DNA of 64,000 nt, from positions 806,001-870,000 of the forward strand of contig NZ_NWFK02000001.1 of the NCBI RefSeq assembly GCF_002313155.2, read 5' to 3'. This document shows, piece after piece, positions 12,334 to 22,341 of the stretch. A program made the translations under genes and the position numbers. The stretch is from Psychrobacter sp. FDAARGOS_221 (GTDB taxonomy: Bacteria; Pseudomonadota; Gammaproteobacteria; Pseudomonadales; Moraxellaceae). The first letter of the stretch is position 1. Every line of letters starts with the position of its first letter. The notes beneath the pieces were generated by a model. It did not search any database. It was not told the origin of the DNA and was given only the letters and a program-made list of their open reading frames with translations.

Positions 12334-13437
12334 TTAGAATTTGTACTCTAAACCAGCACCAACAGCGAATACTTTACCATCACCAAAGTTACCTGTATAT
12401 GTTTGACCATCATCAGTAACTTCAAGTACCATGTTATCTGCTTTGTTTTGACCAATATAAGCATGCGCAATTACATTTTTACGATAAAAATATTTACCAC
12501 CAACAACAATCTGGTCTGAGTCAAAGTTATCAACGCCACCTAAGTTAGAAGTGTTGTTGTACTGAGCGTAAATCATCGCAGGCTTAGTGAAGTTTGTTAA
12601 GTCCATTGATGCACTTACAATATAACCTTTTTCTTTCTTTGAACCTGCCCAGTCGTAGTCAGCTTGTTGATATAACGCACCTAAAGTTACTGGTACACCA
12701 GCATTCATAGCACCTAAATCTACAGTTGCAGTACCACGAATTAAGTCACCAGCAATGTTAACGTCGTCGTCATAAGCGATACCTACAGTATAGCCTGTAC
12801 CTTGATCGAACATTAATGATGCACCCCAACCGCCGTCATTTTCACCTTTGATATCATCATCATTAGCGTACATAGCAGCGAACTGTAATGGAACACCGTC
12901 AATTTGAGGTGCTTTCCAAACTAAAGAGTTGGATACACGACCACTGTCAGCCATGTTCAATGCAGCAGCATTTTGTTCGCCATCTAGCTTAGTAGAACCT
13001 AAGTTGTCCCAGTAACCTTCGTTTACGATAACGTTGTTGATGTAGTCAGTAGTTGACTGGTTGTGACCAGCGCGGAACTCACCAAATGTTGCGTTTTTGA
13101 TACCTAGGAACGTGTCACGGTTACGGAAAGAGTTATGATCGTCAGCGTCAACATCAACACCATACTCTAATTGATAGATAACATCAGTGTTAGCACTTAA
13201 AGGCTCAGAACCTTTAATACCAAGACGCGAACCATTTGAGTTGATTTGAGTACCATTTTCATCGTACTTTCCACCAGTCTCTTTAAATCCATCTTGCTCA
13301 TGCCAGTAGTAAGCTCTGTCAGCTTCTTCATCCACGTAGTCAACTGTCATGAACAGTTTACCATAGAATGTTGGTGCTGCTTGAGCAGCAGGTACAGATA
13401 GAGCAGCAATAGCTGATGCTAAAAGTAGTTTTTTCAT
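12334..13437 (-). CDS. Outer-membrane general porin, copy 2
   Basis: A 367-residue porin precursor from ATG 13437, which has a GGAG eight bases upstream; a Met five codons earlier in frame is less likely. The signal peptide MKKLLLASAIAALSVPAAQA is almost identical to that of copy 3. The mature part shares QINSNGSRLGIKGSEPL, YQLEYGVDVDADD, FRNRDTFLGIKNATFGEFRAGH and a terminal VGAGLEYKF. It has extra loop sequence after strand 1 (a Tyr/Trp/His-rich stretch about residues 31-55) and in loop 3, where copy 1 is short. Own terminator and long leader. Function: diffusion of small solutes; specificity not visible. Confidence 0.9.
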   Translation of the reverse strand: MKKLLLASAIAALSVPAAQAAPTFYGKLFMTVDYVDEEADRAYYWHEQDGFKETGGKYDENGTQINSNGSRLGIKGSEPLSANTDVIYQLEYGVDVDADDHNSFRNRDTFLGIKNATFGEFRAGHNQSTTDYINNVIVNEGYWDNLGSTKLDGEQNAAALNMADSGRVSNSLVWKAPQIDGVPLQFAAMYANDDDIKGENDGGWGASLMFDQGTGYTVGIAYDDDVNIAGDLIRGTATVDLGAMNAGVPVTLGALYQQADYDWAGSKKEKGYIVSASMDLTNFTKPAMIYAQYNNTSNLGGVDNFDSDQIVVGGKYFYRKNVIAHAYIGQNKADNMVLEVTDDGQTYTGNFGDGKVFAVGAGLEYKF

Positions 13438-13702
13438 GGGAAGTTTCTCCACTTTACAATTTTAGTTACGGGCTGCTCTAAAAAGCTAACACCCATCCTT
13501 GCTATAAAACCAAATAATTAATTCCAATAATTTGGTATGAAAGAAATACTCTGACCAGAAGTTCAGAAATGTTTGCAGTATGGCGATTTGATGTGACATT
13601 TTTGTTAAAATAAGGATGTTTTCGTAAAAAAATAGTGCTTTTGACGCTATTAACCTATACAGAAACAACCTAATTAATAATTCTGTTACATCTTTCACCA
13701 AA

Positions 13703-13750
13703 CTTATACTTCAGGAATAAGGATATCAACTTTGCAATAATTTGCAACAT
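13703..13750 (-). promoter_or_regulatory. Conserved porin upstream block (porin 2)
   Basis: On the plus strand TGCAATAATTTGCAACAT (13733-13750) recurs exactly at 15372-15389 before porin 3, followed on the minus strand by TTGATA and TATAAG (15-base gap) where porin 3 has TTGCTA and TATGAG. The TTGCAA halves make the element nearly palindromic. Reads as a regulator site with adjoining promoter about 290 bases before the start codon. Confidence 0.5.
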
Positions 13751-13855
13751 TTTTTTAACACCACCCTTATAAACCCTTGAGTCACATTAAATTTTAACTT
13801 AATTTATCATTTATATATTTTAGATAAACTTACTAAATTAATATGCGCTAGACGT

Positions 13856-13886
13856 AAAAAAGCCTACCTTTTTAAGGTAGACTTTT
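13856..13886 (-). terminator. Terminator of third porin gene
   Basis: On the minus strand GTCTACCTT pairs with AAGGTAGGC (one wobble), followed by six T, about 110 bases after the stop. Confidence 0.8.
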
Positions 13887-13997
13887 ATAAACAGCAGACT
13901 TATCAATGAACTAAATCTTATCAGTAACCCTTTGATTTTCAATTAAATATTAATTTAATAAATATCAACCGACTATAATAGTGTTACCATCGAATGA

Positions 13998-15095
13998 TTA
14001 GAATTTATATTCTAAACCACCGCCAACAGCTAACAGATCAGATTCACCATTTTTATTTTCGGTATTATTATAACCAGCATACATATGGGCTATCATATTT
14101 TTCTGATAAAAGTATTTGCCGCCAACTACAAACTGATCTGAATCAAGATCTTCGATACCAGCTAAATCAGACACATTGTTATATTGAGCATAGATTGTGG
14201 CTGGTTTAGCAAAGTTAGCTAGACCCATTTCAGCTGAGATAACAAAACCTTTCTCATCATTATCTGTAGTGTCAAAGTCAGCTTTTTGATATAAAGCGCC
14301 TAGAGTAAGTGGTAAACCAGACATTTCAGCTAAATCAACTGTTACCGTACCACGTAAGATATCACCATCAATTGCAAGATCATCATCATAACCGACGCCT
14401 ACTGTAAAGCCAGTACCTTGGTCAAACATCAATGAAGCAGCATAGCCGTCTTCGCCATCTTCTTCCGTTTGATACATAAGCGCCAATTCTAGTGGCATCT
14501 CATTATATTTAGGCGCTAACCACAAGATTGAGTTAGACATACGACCTGCATCAGACATAGTGTATGCTTCAGCAAGGGTTGGCTCAGTATTATTAACCCC
14601 TAGATTACTCCAATAACCTTGAGTTACTGTCACGTTGTTAACGCTATCTAGTGGAGATACTAAGTTACCTATACGAAACTCACCCAGTGAATCATTTCTA
14701 AGACCCAAATAAGTAGTACGTTGTTTTAGAGTTTTTGAATCATCAGCGTCGATGTCAACACCGTATTCCATTTGATAAGTTACGTCTGTTGATGCAGTAA
14801 TCGGCTCAGCACCCTTAAAGCCAATACGTGAACCATTTGAGTTAATAGCAACTTCATCATCGTTTAGGTCAATACGGAAAGGAAGATCATCTTTACCAGC
14901 GGCTCTTCGAAGAATGTTTGCTTCAGCAATTCTTACATTATCTTGAGCAATGAATTCATCAGACCAATCTAGGTCTGAATCAACATAATCAACTGTTACG
15001 AACGCTTTACCATAGACTGTAGGAGCTGCATTAGCTGCGGTAAAAGCGGTTACTGAAACAGCGGCGATGGCTGATGCCAAAAGTAGTTTTTTCAT
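13998..15095 (-). CDS. Outer-membrane general porin, copy 3
   Basis: A 365-residue porin precursor from ATG 15095, which follows GGAGTTTACCC. The frame is open 28 codons upstream, but the signal peptide starts at this Met. Signal peptide MKKLLLASAIAAVSVTAFTA, mature start near NAAPTVYGKAFVTVDY. Landmarks AINSNGSRIGFKGAEPI, YQMEYGVDIDADD, RTTYLGLRNDSLGEFRIGN, terminal VGGGLEYKF. In place of the FRAGH found in the other copies it has FRIGNLVSP, and its first loop is longest (about residues 38-70). It is first in transcription order of the tandem array but each copy has its own terminator. Probably a gene-duplication product with altered loops. Confidence 0.9.
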   Translation of the reverse strand: MKKLLLASAIAAVSVTAFTAANAAPTVYGKAFVTVDYVDSDLDWSDEFIAQDNVRIAEANILRRAAGKDDLPFRIDLNDDEVAINSNGSRIGFKGAEPITASTDVTYQMEYGVDIDADDSKTLKQRTTYLGLRNDSLGEFRIGNLVSPLDSVNNVTVTQGYWSNLGVNNTEPTLAEAYTMSDAGRMSNSILWLAPKYNEMPLELALMYQTEEDGEDGYAASLMFDQGTGFTVGVGYDDDLAIDGDILRGTVTVDLAEMSGLPLTLGALYQKADFDTTDNDEKGFVISAEMGLANFAKPATIYAQYNNVSDLAGIEDLDSDQFVVGGKYFYQKNMIAHMYAGYNNTENKNGESDLLAVGGGLEYKF

Positions 15096-15342
15096 GGGTA
15101 AACTCCATTTTTTTAGTTTTGGGATAGCTGTAATCAGCCATTCCCTAAATTGGTATAACATTCCAACTATTTTTGGCATTTGTGTGCGATGACAAAGTAG
15201 CTAAAACCTCATGCGATATAAACCTCGTAATAAATATTCTTATTTAAAACAATCTACATAAGAGACATTTTTTATTAACATAACTTAATTTTGTTACAAT
15301 AAAATTAAATAGTTAACTTAAAAGAAATATTTACTTACTAAA

Positions 15343-15389
15343 CTCATACTTTGTAAAACATCATAGCAACTCTGCAATAATTTGCAACA
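15343..15389 (-). promoter_or_regulatory. Conserved porin upstream block (porin 3)
   Basis: The 18-base TGCAATAATTTGCAACAT (15372-15389) matches the porin 2 copy exactly and lies at nearly the same distance from the start codon. TTGCTA and TATGAG follow on the minus strand as possible -35 and -10 with a short 14-base gap. Confidence 0.5.
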
Positions 15390-15450
15390 TATTTTTAAAT
15401 AAATGATCATTTAATTTTTAATAACAGCTTGTTTAACAAATCTGTCACAT

Positions 15451-15483
15451 AAAAAAACCCGCTAAATAAGATATTTAGCGGGG
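15451..15483 (-). terminator. Terminator of glcB
   Basis: Perfect 11-base arms CCCGCTAAATA (15458-15468) and 15472-15482, followed on the minus strand by seven T. Confidence 0.9.
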
Positions 15484-15519
15484 AAACACCAACTAATCAG
15501 GTTTTTTATTAATTAAGCA

Positions 15520-17724
15520 TTAGCCACGTGCTTTTAGATCTAAGCGTGCAGCATGTAATAATGGCTCAGTGTAACCACTTGGCTGCTCACGACCTTTAAA
15601 TACGAGGTCACAGGCTGCCTGGAACGCGATAGAGTTGTCATAGTTATCAGCCATAGGGCGATATAGTGGATCGCCTTGGTTTTGCTCATCAACTACTTTC
15701 GCCATGCGCTTCATAGACTCCATTACCTGCTCTTCGGTAACAATACCATGATGTAACCAGTTGGCAATGTGCTGACTTGAGATACGCAGCGTTGCACGGT
15801 CTTCCATTAAGCCCACGTTGTTGATGTCAGGTACTTTAGAACAGCCCACACCTTGATCTACCCAGCGTACAACGTAACCTAGGATACCTTGCGCGTTGTT
15901 ATCCAGCTCCTGACGTTTTTCCTCTTCGCTCCAGTTGGTGTCTTTCGCCAATGGAATGGTTAGGATGTCATCTAGGCTAGCACGCTCACGGTTCTTAAAG
16001 CCTTCTTGAATCTGTTGTACGTTGTTTTGATGATAGTGGATACTGTGCAGTGTCGCGCCAGTTGGTGACGGTACCCATGCCGTTGTTGCACCCGCTTGTG
16101 GATGGTTCGATTTGGTTTCAACCATCTCTTTCATCTCATCTGGTTTCGCCCACATACCTTTACCGATTTGAGCACGGCCGATTAAACCGGTTTCAATACC
16201 GATATCAACGTTCCACTGCTCATACGCAGGTAGCCACGCTTGTGACTTCATTTCACCTTTACGTACGAATGGACCGGCATTCATACTGGTGTGCATTTCA
16301 TCACCAGTACGGTCTAAGAAACCAGTGTTAATGAAGATCACACGCTCTTTAGCCTGACGAATCGACTCTTTTAGGTTCACTGTGGTACGACGCTCTTCAT
16401 CCATCACACCCATTTTTAGAGTGTTGCGTGGCAAGCTTAGCGCATCTTCAACGGCTGCGAATAGATCATTAGCAAACTTCACTTCTTCAGGACCATGCAT
16501 TTTTGGCTTAACGATATACATTGAGCCTTCACGTGAGTTTGAGCGCTCGTTTTTGCCTTTGATGTCATTGATGGTCAATAGCGGTGTGATTAACGCATCC
16601 ATGATACCCTCAAAGATTTCTTCTTGACCGTTGCCAAGATCAACCAAGATGGCTGGGTTTTGCATTAAGTGACCCACGTTACGGATTAATAGTACCGCAC
16701 GGCCTGGTAATACCAACTTGCCGCCATCCGGCGTGGTGTATTCACGGTCTGGGTTTAGCTTACGGGTTAGCTCTTTACCACCTTTGGTGAAGGTTTCGGT
16801 TAAGTCGCCATTCATTAGGCCAAACCAGTTGCGATATGCTTCTACTTTCTCTTCTGCGTCTACAGCAGCAACTGAGTCTTCACAGTCTTGAATCGCAGTG
16901 ATTGCTGACTCTAATAACACATCTTTGATATGTGCTGGGTCATCTTTACCCACTGGATGGCTGGCATCAATTTGGATTTCTACGTGTAGATTGTTGTTTT
17001 TAAGCAATACGCCACTTGGATTTGCGGCATCACCAACGTAACCGGCAAACTGAGCGCTGTCTTTTAATGAGGTTGTGCTGTCACCTTGAGCAACTTTTAA
17101 CTCGCCGCTTTCGACGCTAAAGCCAGTGACATCGGTATAGCTGCCTTGCGCTAAAGCAAAGTTCTCATCTAAGAAAGCTTTGGCATAGGCCACAACTGCT
17201 GCACCACGTTTCGGGTTATAGCTGCTGCCTTTGTCTTTACCGTCTGCGGTATCAATAACGTCAGTACCATATAGGGCATCATAGAAGCTACCCCAACGCG
17301 CGTTGGCTGCGTTTAGTGCATAGCGAGCGTTACGCACAGGTACAACTAACTGTGGACCTGGGATGCTAGCAATCTCTGGATCAACATTTTCGGTTGATAC
17401 TTCAAAGTCATCGCCTTCTGGCAATAAATAACCGATATCAGTTAAAAACTGCTTATACTTGGGATAATCGATCTCGCCGTCTTTGGCAGGGTTATCTAAG
17501 TGCCACTGATCAATCTTGGCTTGTAGCTCATCACGCTTAGCCAATAGCTCTTTATTGCGTGGGGTAAACTTCTCGACGATATCAGCAAAGTTCTTCCAGT
17601 AAGTCTCTGATTCCACACCAACACGGGGTAGCACATCGTTTTCGATAAAGTTATAAAGCTGGCTATCAATAGCAAGGATGCCTTTTTGAACGCGATTCTG
17701 ATTATTATTAACAGAGTTACTCAT
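15520..17724 (-). CDS. glcB: Malate synthase G
   Basis: Condenses glyoxylate with acetyl-CoA to malate, the second step of the glyoxylate cycle and of glycolate use. At 734 residues it matches the long monomeric G isoform (723 in E. coli). Conserved parts are [14 protein letters not shown] near the N-terminus, the TIM-barrel segments [43 protein letters not shown] (catalytic Arg region), [18 protein letters not shown], and [16 protein letters not shown] near the C-terminal plug. No glcDEF or aceA is next to it, so its partner isocitrate lyase must be elsewhere. Monocistronic by its terminator and 660-base upstream gap. Confidence 0.97.
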   Translation of the reverse strand: MSNSVNNNQNRVQKGILAIDSQLYNFIENDVLPRVGVESETYWKNFADIVEKFTPRNKELLAKRDELQAKIDQWHLDNPAKDGEIDYPKYKQFLTDIGYLLPEGDDFEVSTENVDPEIASIPGPQLVVPVRNARYALNAANARWGSFYDALYGTDVIDTADGKDKGSSYNPKRGAAVVAYAKAFLDENFALAQGSYTDVTGFSVESGELKVAQGDSTTSLKDSAQFAGYVGDAANPSGVLLKNNNLHVEIQIDASHPVGKDDPAHIKDVLLESAITAIQDCEDSVAAVDAEEKVEAYRNWFGLMNGDLTETFTKGGKELTRKLNPDREYTTPDGGKLVLPGRAVLLIRNVGHLMQNPAILVDLGNGQEEIFEGIMDALITPLLTINDIKGKNERSNSREGSMYIVKPKMHGPEEVKFANDLFAAVEDALSLPRNTLKMGVMDEERRTTVNLKESIRQAKERVIFINTGFLDRTGDEMHTSMNAGPFVRKGEMKSQAWLPAYEQWNVDIGIETGLIGRAQIGKGMWAKPDEMKEMVETKSNHPQAGATTAWVPSPTGATLHSIHYHQNNVQQIQEGFKNRERASLDDILTIPLAKDTNWSEEEKRQELDNNAQGILGYVVRWVDQGVGCSKVPDINNVGLMEDRATLRISSQHIANWLHHGIVTEEQVMESMKRMAKVVDEQNQGDPLYRPMADNYDNSIAFQAACDLVFKGREQPSGYTEPLLHAARLDLKARG

Positions 17725-18384
17725 AGCATAAAATCCTTTATTGGTGAATTTTTTATCAGTGAATCTGGTGTCTCTGGTTGTAAGCTAATTCTAAGCTAAA
17801 GCTTCCTGGTCTTTGCTGAGGCTTATAAGACAAGTCTAAAGAGGGTGTGCTTGACCTTATATTTTAGATTGGTTGTCGCTATAATTTTGCAGCTGTCTCT
17901 AACAGCCCATATAGAGGATAAACATTAAGCGAGTACAGCAGACTTAGCTTGCGCACCAGATAGATACGCTTTTACTGATGGATAATCCGATTTGGGTTAT
18001 CTCATTCTCATACTACTATCATTTATATAAATAAACAAGAAACAGTCATTTAGTAAATAAATGTTTGGCCTTTATCCATTTGATGTTGCTTACTGTGTAT
18101 GAGCGCAGCTTGGTTTTACACCCTATCATTTTCAGCATGACAGCTTATTGACAACGGCTGTTATTTTTACCATTTACCACAAAAAACCTTTTATTGTTAA
18201 TTCTAAAAAACTGCCAAATCTAACCTGCTAACCCATCGCTGCAGCGTTTATTTGCTACAATATCTTTTATCCTCAAATTTACGCAAAAAATTTAAGCCAA
18301 CGCTCAGTGCTAACCTAAATAGCACAACGCTATCAAAGCTATCAAACAACATAAATTAAAGAGTCTAAATCAAAGAGCCTAATT
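17725..18384. other. Divergent intergenic region glcB / miaE
   Basis: 660 bases between divergently transcribed genes. A TTGACA at 18148-18153 on the plus strand could be a -35 for miaE, but the -10 at 17 bases (CATTTA) is poor. Several short repeats of TAAGCTAA occur near 17780. No open frame with a ribosome binding site is apparent. Confidence 0.4.
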
Positions 18385-19197
18385 ATGACGGTTAATCGAG
18401 TAGATACTGAACAATCAGCACAGATGCCAACCAACGATTCGCTAATTAACGACAGCAGTAACACGGTACATGCCCCTGCAAAAACAGACATTTCACACAT
18501 TCATCAGTTTTTGGGTGCTGCAACGCCGCAAGCCTGGCTAGATGCTGCCTTACAAGATATTCCTACATTACTGCAAGATCATGCCAATTGTGAGAAAAAA
18601 GCTGCCGGTACAGCGATGAACCTTATCTTCCGCTATGAGTTCCATCAAGACTTGCAGTTAAAATTGGCTCAGCTGATTCGTGAAGAGATGCTGCATTACG
18701 AACAAGTGGTCGGTATTATGCAAGAGCGTGGGCAAGCTTGGCGTCACCTGCCCGCCAGCCGCTATGCTAAAGGTATGCTAAAACATAAGCGTACCTTTGA
18801 GCCGGCAGCCATGATTGATGTGCTGATTATTGGTGCGTTTATTGAAGCCCGCTCTTGCGAGCGCTTTGCGGCATTAAGTGAAGTCATTGATGATGAAAGA
18901 TTGGCCAAATACTATCGCTATCTATTAAAGTCAGAGAGCCGTCACTATGAGGATTATATTGCCCTCGCCCGCTCGCTTGAGCCTAAACTGCCAAAATCTG
19001 ACAGCGCTGACTCTGATGCGACCGCTACTGCTGCTATCGACTTTGATCAATTTCAGCAGGCGACCAATGGCAGTATCAACAGCGATGCACAGACGTTGGA
19101 TGTGGATCAACGCATTGCCTTCTTTAGAGAAGTTGAAGCTGAACTGATTACCAGCCCTGATAGTGAGCTAAGATTCCACAGTGGCGTGCCCGCTTAA
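18385..19197 (+). CDS. miaE: tRNA 2-methylthio-N6-isopentenyladenosine-37 hydroxylase
   Basis: MiaE is a non-haem diiron oxygenase that hydroxylates ms2i6A37 to ms2io6A37 in tRNAs reading UNN codons. The ferritin-like four-helix ligands are visible: E70 in DHANCEKKA, E101 and H104 in REEMLHYEQ, E154 in GAFIEARSCERF, and E184 and H187 in SESRHYED. The length of 270 matches the family, with a 35-residue Ser/Thr/Asn N-terminus and an Asp/Ala-rich insert at about 203-235. The ubiquinone hydroxylase Coq7 also has this fold but lacks the NCEKKA and EARSCERF signatures. Stand-alone gene with a strong terminator. Confidence 0.92.
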   Translation: MTVNRVDTEQSAQMPTNDSLINDSSNTVHAPAKTDISHIHQFLGAATPQAWLDAALQDIPTLLQDHANCEKKAAGTAMNLIFRYEFHQDLQLKLAQLIREEMLHYEQVVGIMQERGQAWRHLPASRYAKGMLKHKRTFEPAAMIDVLIIGAFIEARSCERFAALSEVIDDERLAKYYRYLLKSESRHYEDYIALARSLEPKLPKSDSADSDATATAAIDFDQFQQATNGSINSDAQTLDVDQRIAFFREVEAELITSPDSELRFHSGVPA

Positions 19198-19270
19198 CGC
19201 TTGGCTTGTTTGACTAATAGCAACTTTAGACTAATATCACAAACATCCAATATCATTAATAACAGAGATT

Positions 19271-19308
19271 AAAAAAGGCAGTCCCACTAAAATTTGGACT
19301 GCCTTTTT
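19271..19308 (+). terminator. Bidirectional terminator between miaE and the small acidic ORF
   Basis: Perfect 14-base arms AAAAAAGGCAGTCC and GGACTGCCTTTTTT around a short loop. The flanking A-run and T-run serve miaE on the plus strand and the convergent small gene on the minus strand. Confidence 0.92.
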
Positions 19309-19349
19309 TGACTTATTTTTTATACGTACTTGTACTTAATACATTTTTA

Positions 19350-19517
19350 CTATTTATCGGTACGTAGATCGTCTTCGATAAACGGTGTTTGCTCATCATC
19401 TGATAAATTTTGAGCTTTATCGGTATTTTCTGATTTTAAATTGTCATTTAACTGGCTTGGATCCGTATTCTCTGCTGCTTTTTTTACGTCAGACTGATGT
19501 GCTTTATCATTACTCAT
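19350..19517 (-). CDS. Small acidic hypothetical protein, 55 residues
   Basis: ATG at 19517 follows an AAAGGAG nine bases upstream, and the frame runs 55 codons to TAG at 19350. The protein begins MSNDKAHQSD and ends FIEDDLRTDK; it is rich in Asp, Glu, Asn, Gln, Lys and Ser, has no Cys or Trp, no hydrophobic segment and is probably disordered. The convergent terminator at 19271-19308 sits 40 bases after its stop, and the ppk1 terminator isolates it on the other side, so it looks like a free-standing transcript. I do not recognise the family. Composition resembles small stress-related disordered proteins, but that is only an impression. Confidence 0.7.
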   Translation of the reverse strand: MSNDKAHQSDVKKAAENTDPSQLNDNLKSENTDKAQNLSDDEQTPFIEDDLRTDK

Positions 19518-19670
19518 AACAGGCTCCTTTTGTTCGTATTTATCTAGCTCTGGTTTATTTTGTGCTTATTTCTTTATTTAATGCGTTATTTACTACATAT
19601 CATCTATGTTAGCGCTGACTGGCGATTGGTAACCATATCAAATACGTAGTGTTGTGTTTAAAATTGTTGA

Positions 19671-19706
19671 AAAAAAAGCAACTTTGTAATCAAAGTTGCT
19701 TTTTTA
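19671..19706 (-). terminator. Terminator of ppk1
   Basis: AAAAAAAGCAACTTTG and CAAAGTTGCTTTTTT form a perfect stem with A- and T-runs about 55 bases after the ppk1 stop; it may work in both directions. Confidence 0.88.
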
Positions 19707-19762
19707 GTATCACAGTATAAGGCTGCAGTAGGTCAAATTATCCCTAGTTAGCTTATGCTATG

Positions 19763-22012
19763 TTAACGCTTCGCATTACCGTTCGAATTTGACTTCTGTT
19801 CTAGATCAGACACATGATTGATTTTCTGCAATATGTAATCTTGAGCAACAAACGGAGCCTCATCTTTTTGCGGCTGTACAGATACCCAGCTGCCATCGCC
19901 CTGCAATTCCCAAGCTTGAACATTATCACGTAAATAGCTAATTAAGCCATCTTCAAATACCCGCTTAAATAGCTTAGGATCTTCAATCGGGAATGCCACT
20001 TCGACACGATGGAACAGGTTGCGGCTCATCCAATCCGCACTGCCACAGTACAAGCGCTCTTTACCATTATTATAGAAGTAATAAACGCGAGTGTGCTCTA
20101 AGAAGCGTCCAACCACTGAGCGCACTGTAATATTCTCTGATAGACCTTTAACTTGCGGTCTAATGCAGCTCATAGAGCGCAGTATCAATTCAATCTTGAC
20201 TCCTGCTTGCGAGGCATCGTATAGCTTATTAATTAAGTTTGACTCGGTAAGCGCATTACATTTAACAATGATGTGTGCTTTTTTGCCCGCTTTAGCGTTG
20301 GCTATTTCATCGTCAATAAAGCTCATTAACTGCGTATGTAGCGTAAACGGAGCATGCAATAACTTACTGACGTTAGCTGCTTTACCCATTCCGGTTAATT
20401 CTTGGAAAATTTTATGCACGTCTTCTGACATATCAGGGTCTGAAGTGAATAGGCCATAGTCAGTATAAGCTTTGGCATTACCCTCATGATAGTTACCTGT
20501 GCCTAGATGCACATAACGGCGAATCTGATTGTCCTCACGGCGTACAATCAGCATCAACTTCGCATGCGTCTTATAGCCTACGATGCCATAAACCACCACA
20601 GCACCGGCTTCTTGCAGCATATTGGCTACTTCGATATTAGACGCTTCATCAAATCGGGCACGTAGCTCAATAATAGCAGTCACCTCTTTACCATTTCTGG
20701 CCGCTGCTGCTAGTGCTTTGACAATTTCAGAGTTTTTACCCGAACGGTACAAGGTTTGCTTAATAGCCAATACTTTAGGGTCATGCGCCGCCTGCCAAAT
20801 CATATTCACCACAGGGTTGAAAGATTCATACGGGTGATGTACCAATACATCACCTCGGCGAATGGCAGTGAACATGCTCTCGCCTTTATCAAACGACTCA
20901 CGTCTAAAGGCTTTTGGCATCACATGTGAAAATGGCTGGAAGCGAAGCTCAGGCACATCAAAGTCGAACAACAAACGGGTTAAGTTGACCGGCCCATTGA
21001 CTCGATACAGCTGATTTTTATGCAAACCAAACTCAGTTAATAGATAGTCACTGATTTCTGGCGGACAGTTGGTTGTCACTTCTAAGCGAACTTTATCACC
21101 AAAACGGCGATTATTCAGTTCGCCCTCTAGTGCTTTGGCAATATCTTCAACATCGTCCGCCAGCTCTAAGTCCGCGTTACGGGTCAAGCGGAACTGATGA
21201 CAGCCTGTAACACTCATGCCTGGGAACAGCTTACCGACATGTTCATGAATCACAGCGGATAACATGACGTGGTGCTCTTTACCACCGGTTAGTTCATCGG
21301 GTAAGCGAATCACTCGCGGCAGACTACGTGGCGCTGGCACGATGGCCAAATTGATATCACGGCCAAACGCATCTTTGCCTTCTAAGCTCACAATAAAGTT
21401 TAAGCTTTTATTGACCAAACGTGGGAATGGATGCGCCGGATCGATACTGATTGGGGTCAGTACCGGCATCACCTGCTCCATGAAGTACTCTTTCATCCAC
21501 TGCGCTTGTGCTGCATTTAATTCATTGCGCTTCAGATAGCGGATATCCTTCTTGGCCAGCGCCGGCAAGATATCTTTATTTAAGATGCGGTATTGCTCAT
21601 CGATGGCTTTGTGAGCGACTTCTGATATTTCTTCCAACACTTCGCTAGGGCGCATCTTATCTGGCTTATGCGAGATATTGCCATGATTAAGCTGCTGCAT
21701 CAAACCGGCAACGCGTATCTCAAAAAACTCATCCATATTAGAGGAGAAAATAATCAGGAAAAATAGACGCTCTAATAAAGGGTGACGAGGGTTGGTTGCT
21801 TGTGCCAAGACGCGTAAATGAAACTGTAACCAAGACAGCTCACGGTTGATATAACAGTTAGGCGAATAAGTGCCATCATCGTAACGTACCCAATCTAGTT
21901 GAGTCAGCGGTTTCGACTCTGCTTTATTAGCAGCCTTGTTGCTGGCAGCTGCATTACTATTGGCGGTGGCTTTTTGCGTGCTGTTATTAGTGGAATTCGC
22001 TTTTATGGTCAT
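19763..22012 (-). CDS. ppk1: Polyphosphate kinase 1
   Basis: PPK1 reversibly makes long-chain polyphosphate from ATP at the inner membrane. At 749 residues it is longer than E. coli Ppk (688), mostly through a 43-residue Asn/Ala/Ser/Lys-rich N-terminus. The N domain begins [16 protein letters not shown] and holds [16 protein letters not shown]; the catalytic phospholipase-D-like domains hold the autophosphorylated His in [14 protein letters not shown] and the [22 protein letters not shown] segment, then [17 protein letters not shown] and [17 protein letters not shown]. No ppx follows. The only neighbour, mtgA, is 330 bases upstream on the same strand. Confidence 0.97.
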   Translation of the reverse strand: MTIKANSTNNSTQKATANSNAAASNKAANKAESKPLTQLDWVRYDDGTYSPNCYINRELSWLQFHLRVLAQATNPRHPLLERLFFLIIFSSNMDEFFEIRVAGLMQQLNHGNISHKPDKMRPSEVLEEISEVAHKAIDEQYRILNKDILPALAKKDIRYLKRNELNAAQAQWMKEYFMEQVMPVLTPISIDPAHPFPRLVNKSLNFIVSLEGKDAFGRDINLAIVPAPRSLPRVIRLPDELTGGKEHHVMLSAVIHEHVGKLFPGMSVTGCHQFRLTRNADLELADDVEDIAKALEGELNNRRFGDKVRLEVTTNCPPEISDYLLTEFGLHKNQLYRVNGPVNLTRLLFDFDVPELRFQPFSHVMPKAFRRESFDKGESMFTAIRRGDVLVHHPYESFNPVVNMIWQAAHDPKVLAIKQTLYRSGKNSEIVKALAAAARNGKEVTAIIELRARFDEASNIEVANMLQEAGAVVVYGIVGYKTHAKLMLIVRREDNQIRRYVHLGTGNYHEGNAKAYTDYGLFTSDPDMSEDVHKIFQELTGMGKAANVSKLLHAPFTLHTQLMSFIDDEIANAKAGKKAHIIVKCNALTESNLINKLYDASQAGVKIELILRSMSCIRPQVKGLSENITVRSVVGRFLEHTRVYYFYNNGKERLYCGSADWMSRNLFHRVEVAFPIEDPKLFKRVFEDGLISYLRDNVQAWELQGDGSWVSVQPQKDEAPFVAQDYILQKINHVSDLEQKSNSNGNAKR

Positions 22013-22341
22013 AGCTTTTTGCCATCCTTATCGATTCGTTATCATCTATTTAGTATACTTTTAGCTTTTAACTATCTATTTAGCTTTCTATCTAACCTTT
22101 TTTCAAGTTATCTTCTTTTAAGCTATCTATTTAACTATTAACATCATCTGTTTAACAGTGCAATGACAGTCAGTTAGCAGTTCTTTTAAACTAGTATTTA
22201 CATCAGGCATTTATACCAGACATTTGGACGGTCACATCAGAACTGCTGTCGGTGATTAGCCTTTGCTGATTGTTTTTTATCCTAGTATGACAGCCAACTA
22301 TTAACAAATAATGTCAATAGCAAAGTTATAGCAAAGCAGAA
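22013..22341. other. Intergenic, ppk1 upstream, low-complexity repeats
   Basis: 329 bases rich in T and A. ATCTATTTA recurs at 22044, 22074 and 22125 within CTATCTATTTAGCTTT-like units, a degenerate repeat array next to the ppk1 start. The ppk1 ribosome binding site is not strong. Confidence 0.45.

Larger units (their letters stand above)
13438..13997. other. Intergenic, long upstream region of porin 2
   Basis: A 560-base AT-rich stretch. It contains the terminator of porin 3 at its far end, a block shared with the porin 3 upstream region (13703-13750), and a leader of about 260 bases before porin 2. A 71-codon frame (13486-13701) inside it is not supported by a ribosome binding site or coding-like sequence. 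Confidence 0.5.
15096..15519. other. Intergenic, long upstream region of porin 3 and glcB terminator
   Basis: 424 bases, very AT-rich. Holds the glcB terminator, the shared porin block, and a long presumptive leader before porin 3. Confidence 0.5.

Noticed and set aside
13486-13701. 71-codon ORF in the porin leader region
   Set aside because: Lies in the AT-rich leader next to the conserved block, with no ribosome binding site; the protein shows no coding-like pattern.
15096-15179. 28-residue upstream extension of porin 3
   Set aside because: It would bury the signal peptide behind a charged segment; ATG 15095 has GGAG and begins a normal signal sequence.
18385-19197. Reading this gene as the ubiquinone hydroxylase Coq7
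   Set aside because: Same ferritin-like fold, but the NCEKKA and EARSCERF motifs and the 270-residue length match MiaE instead.
20091-20459. Long antisense frame inside ppk1
   Set aside because: A shadow of the ppk1 reading frame without a start context.
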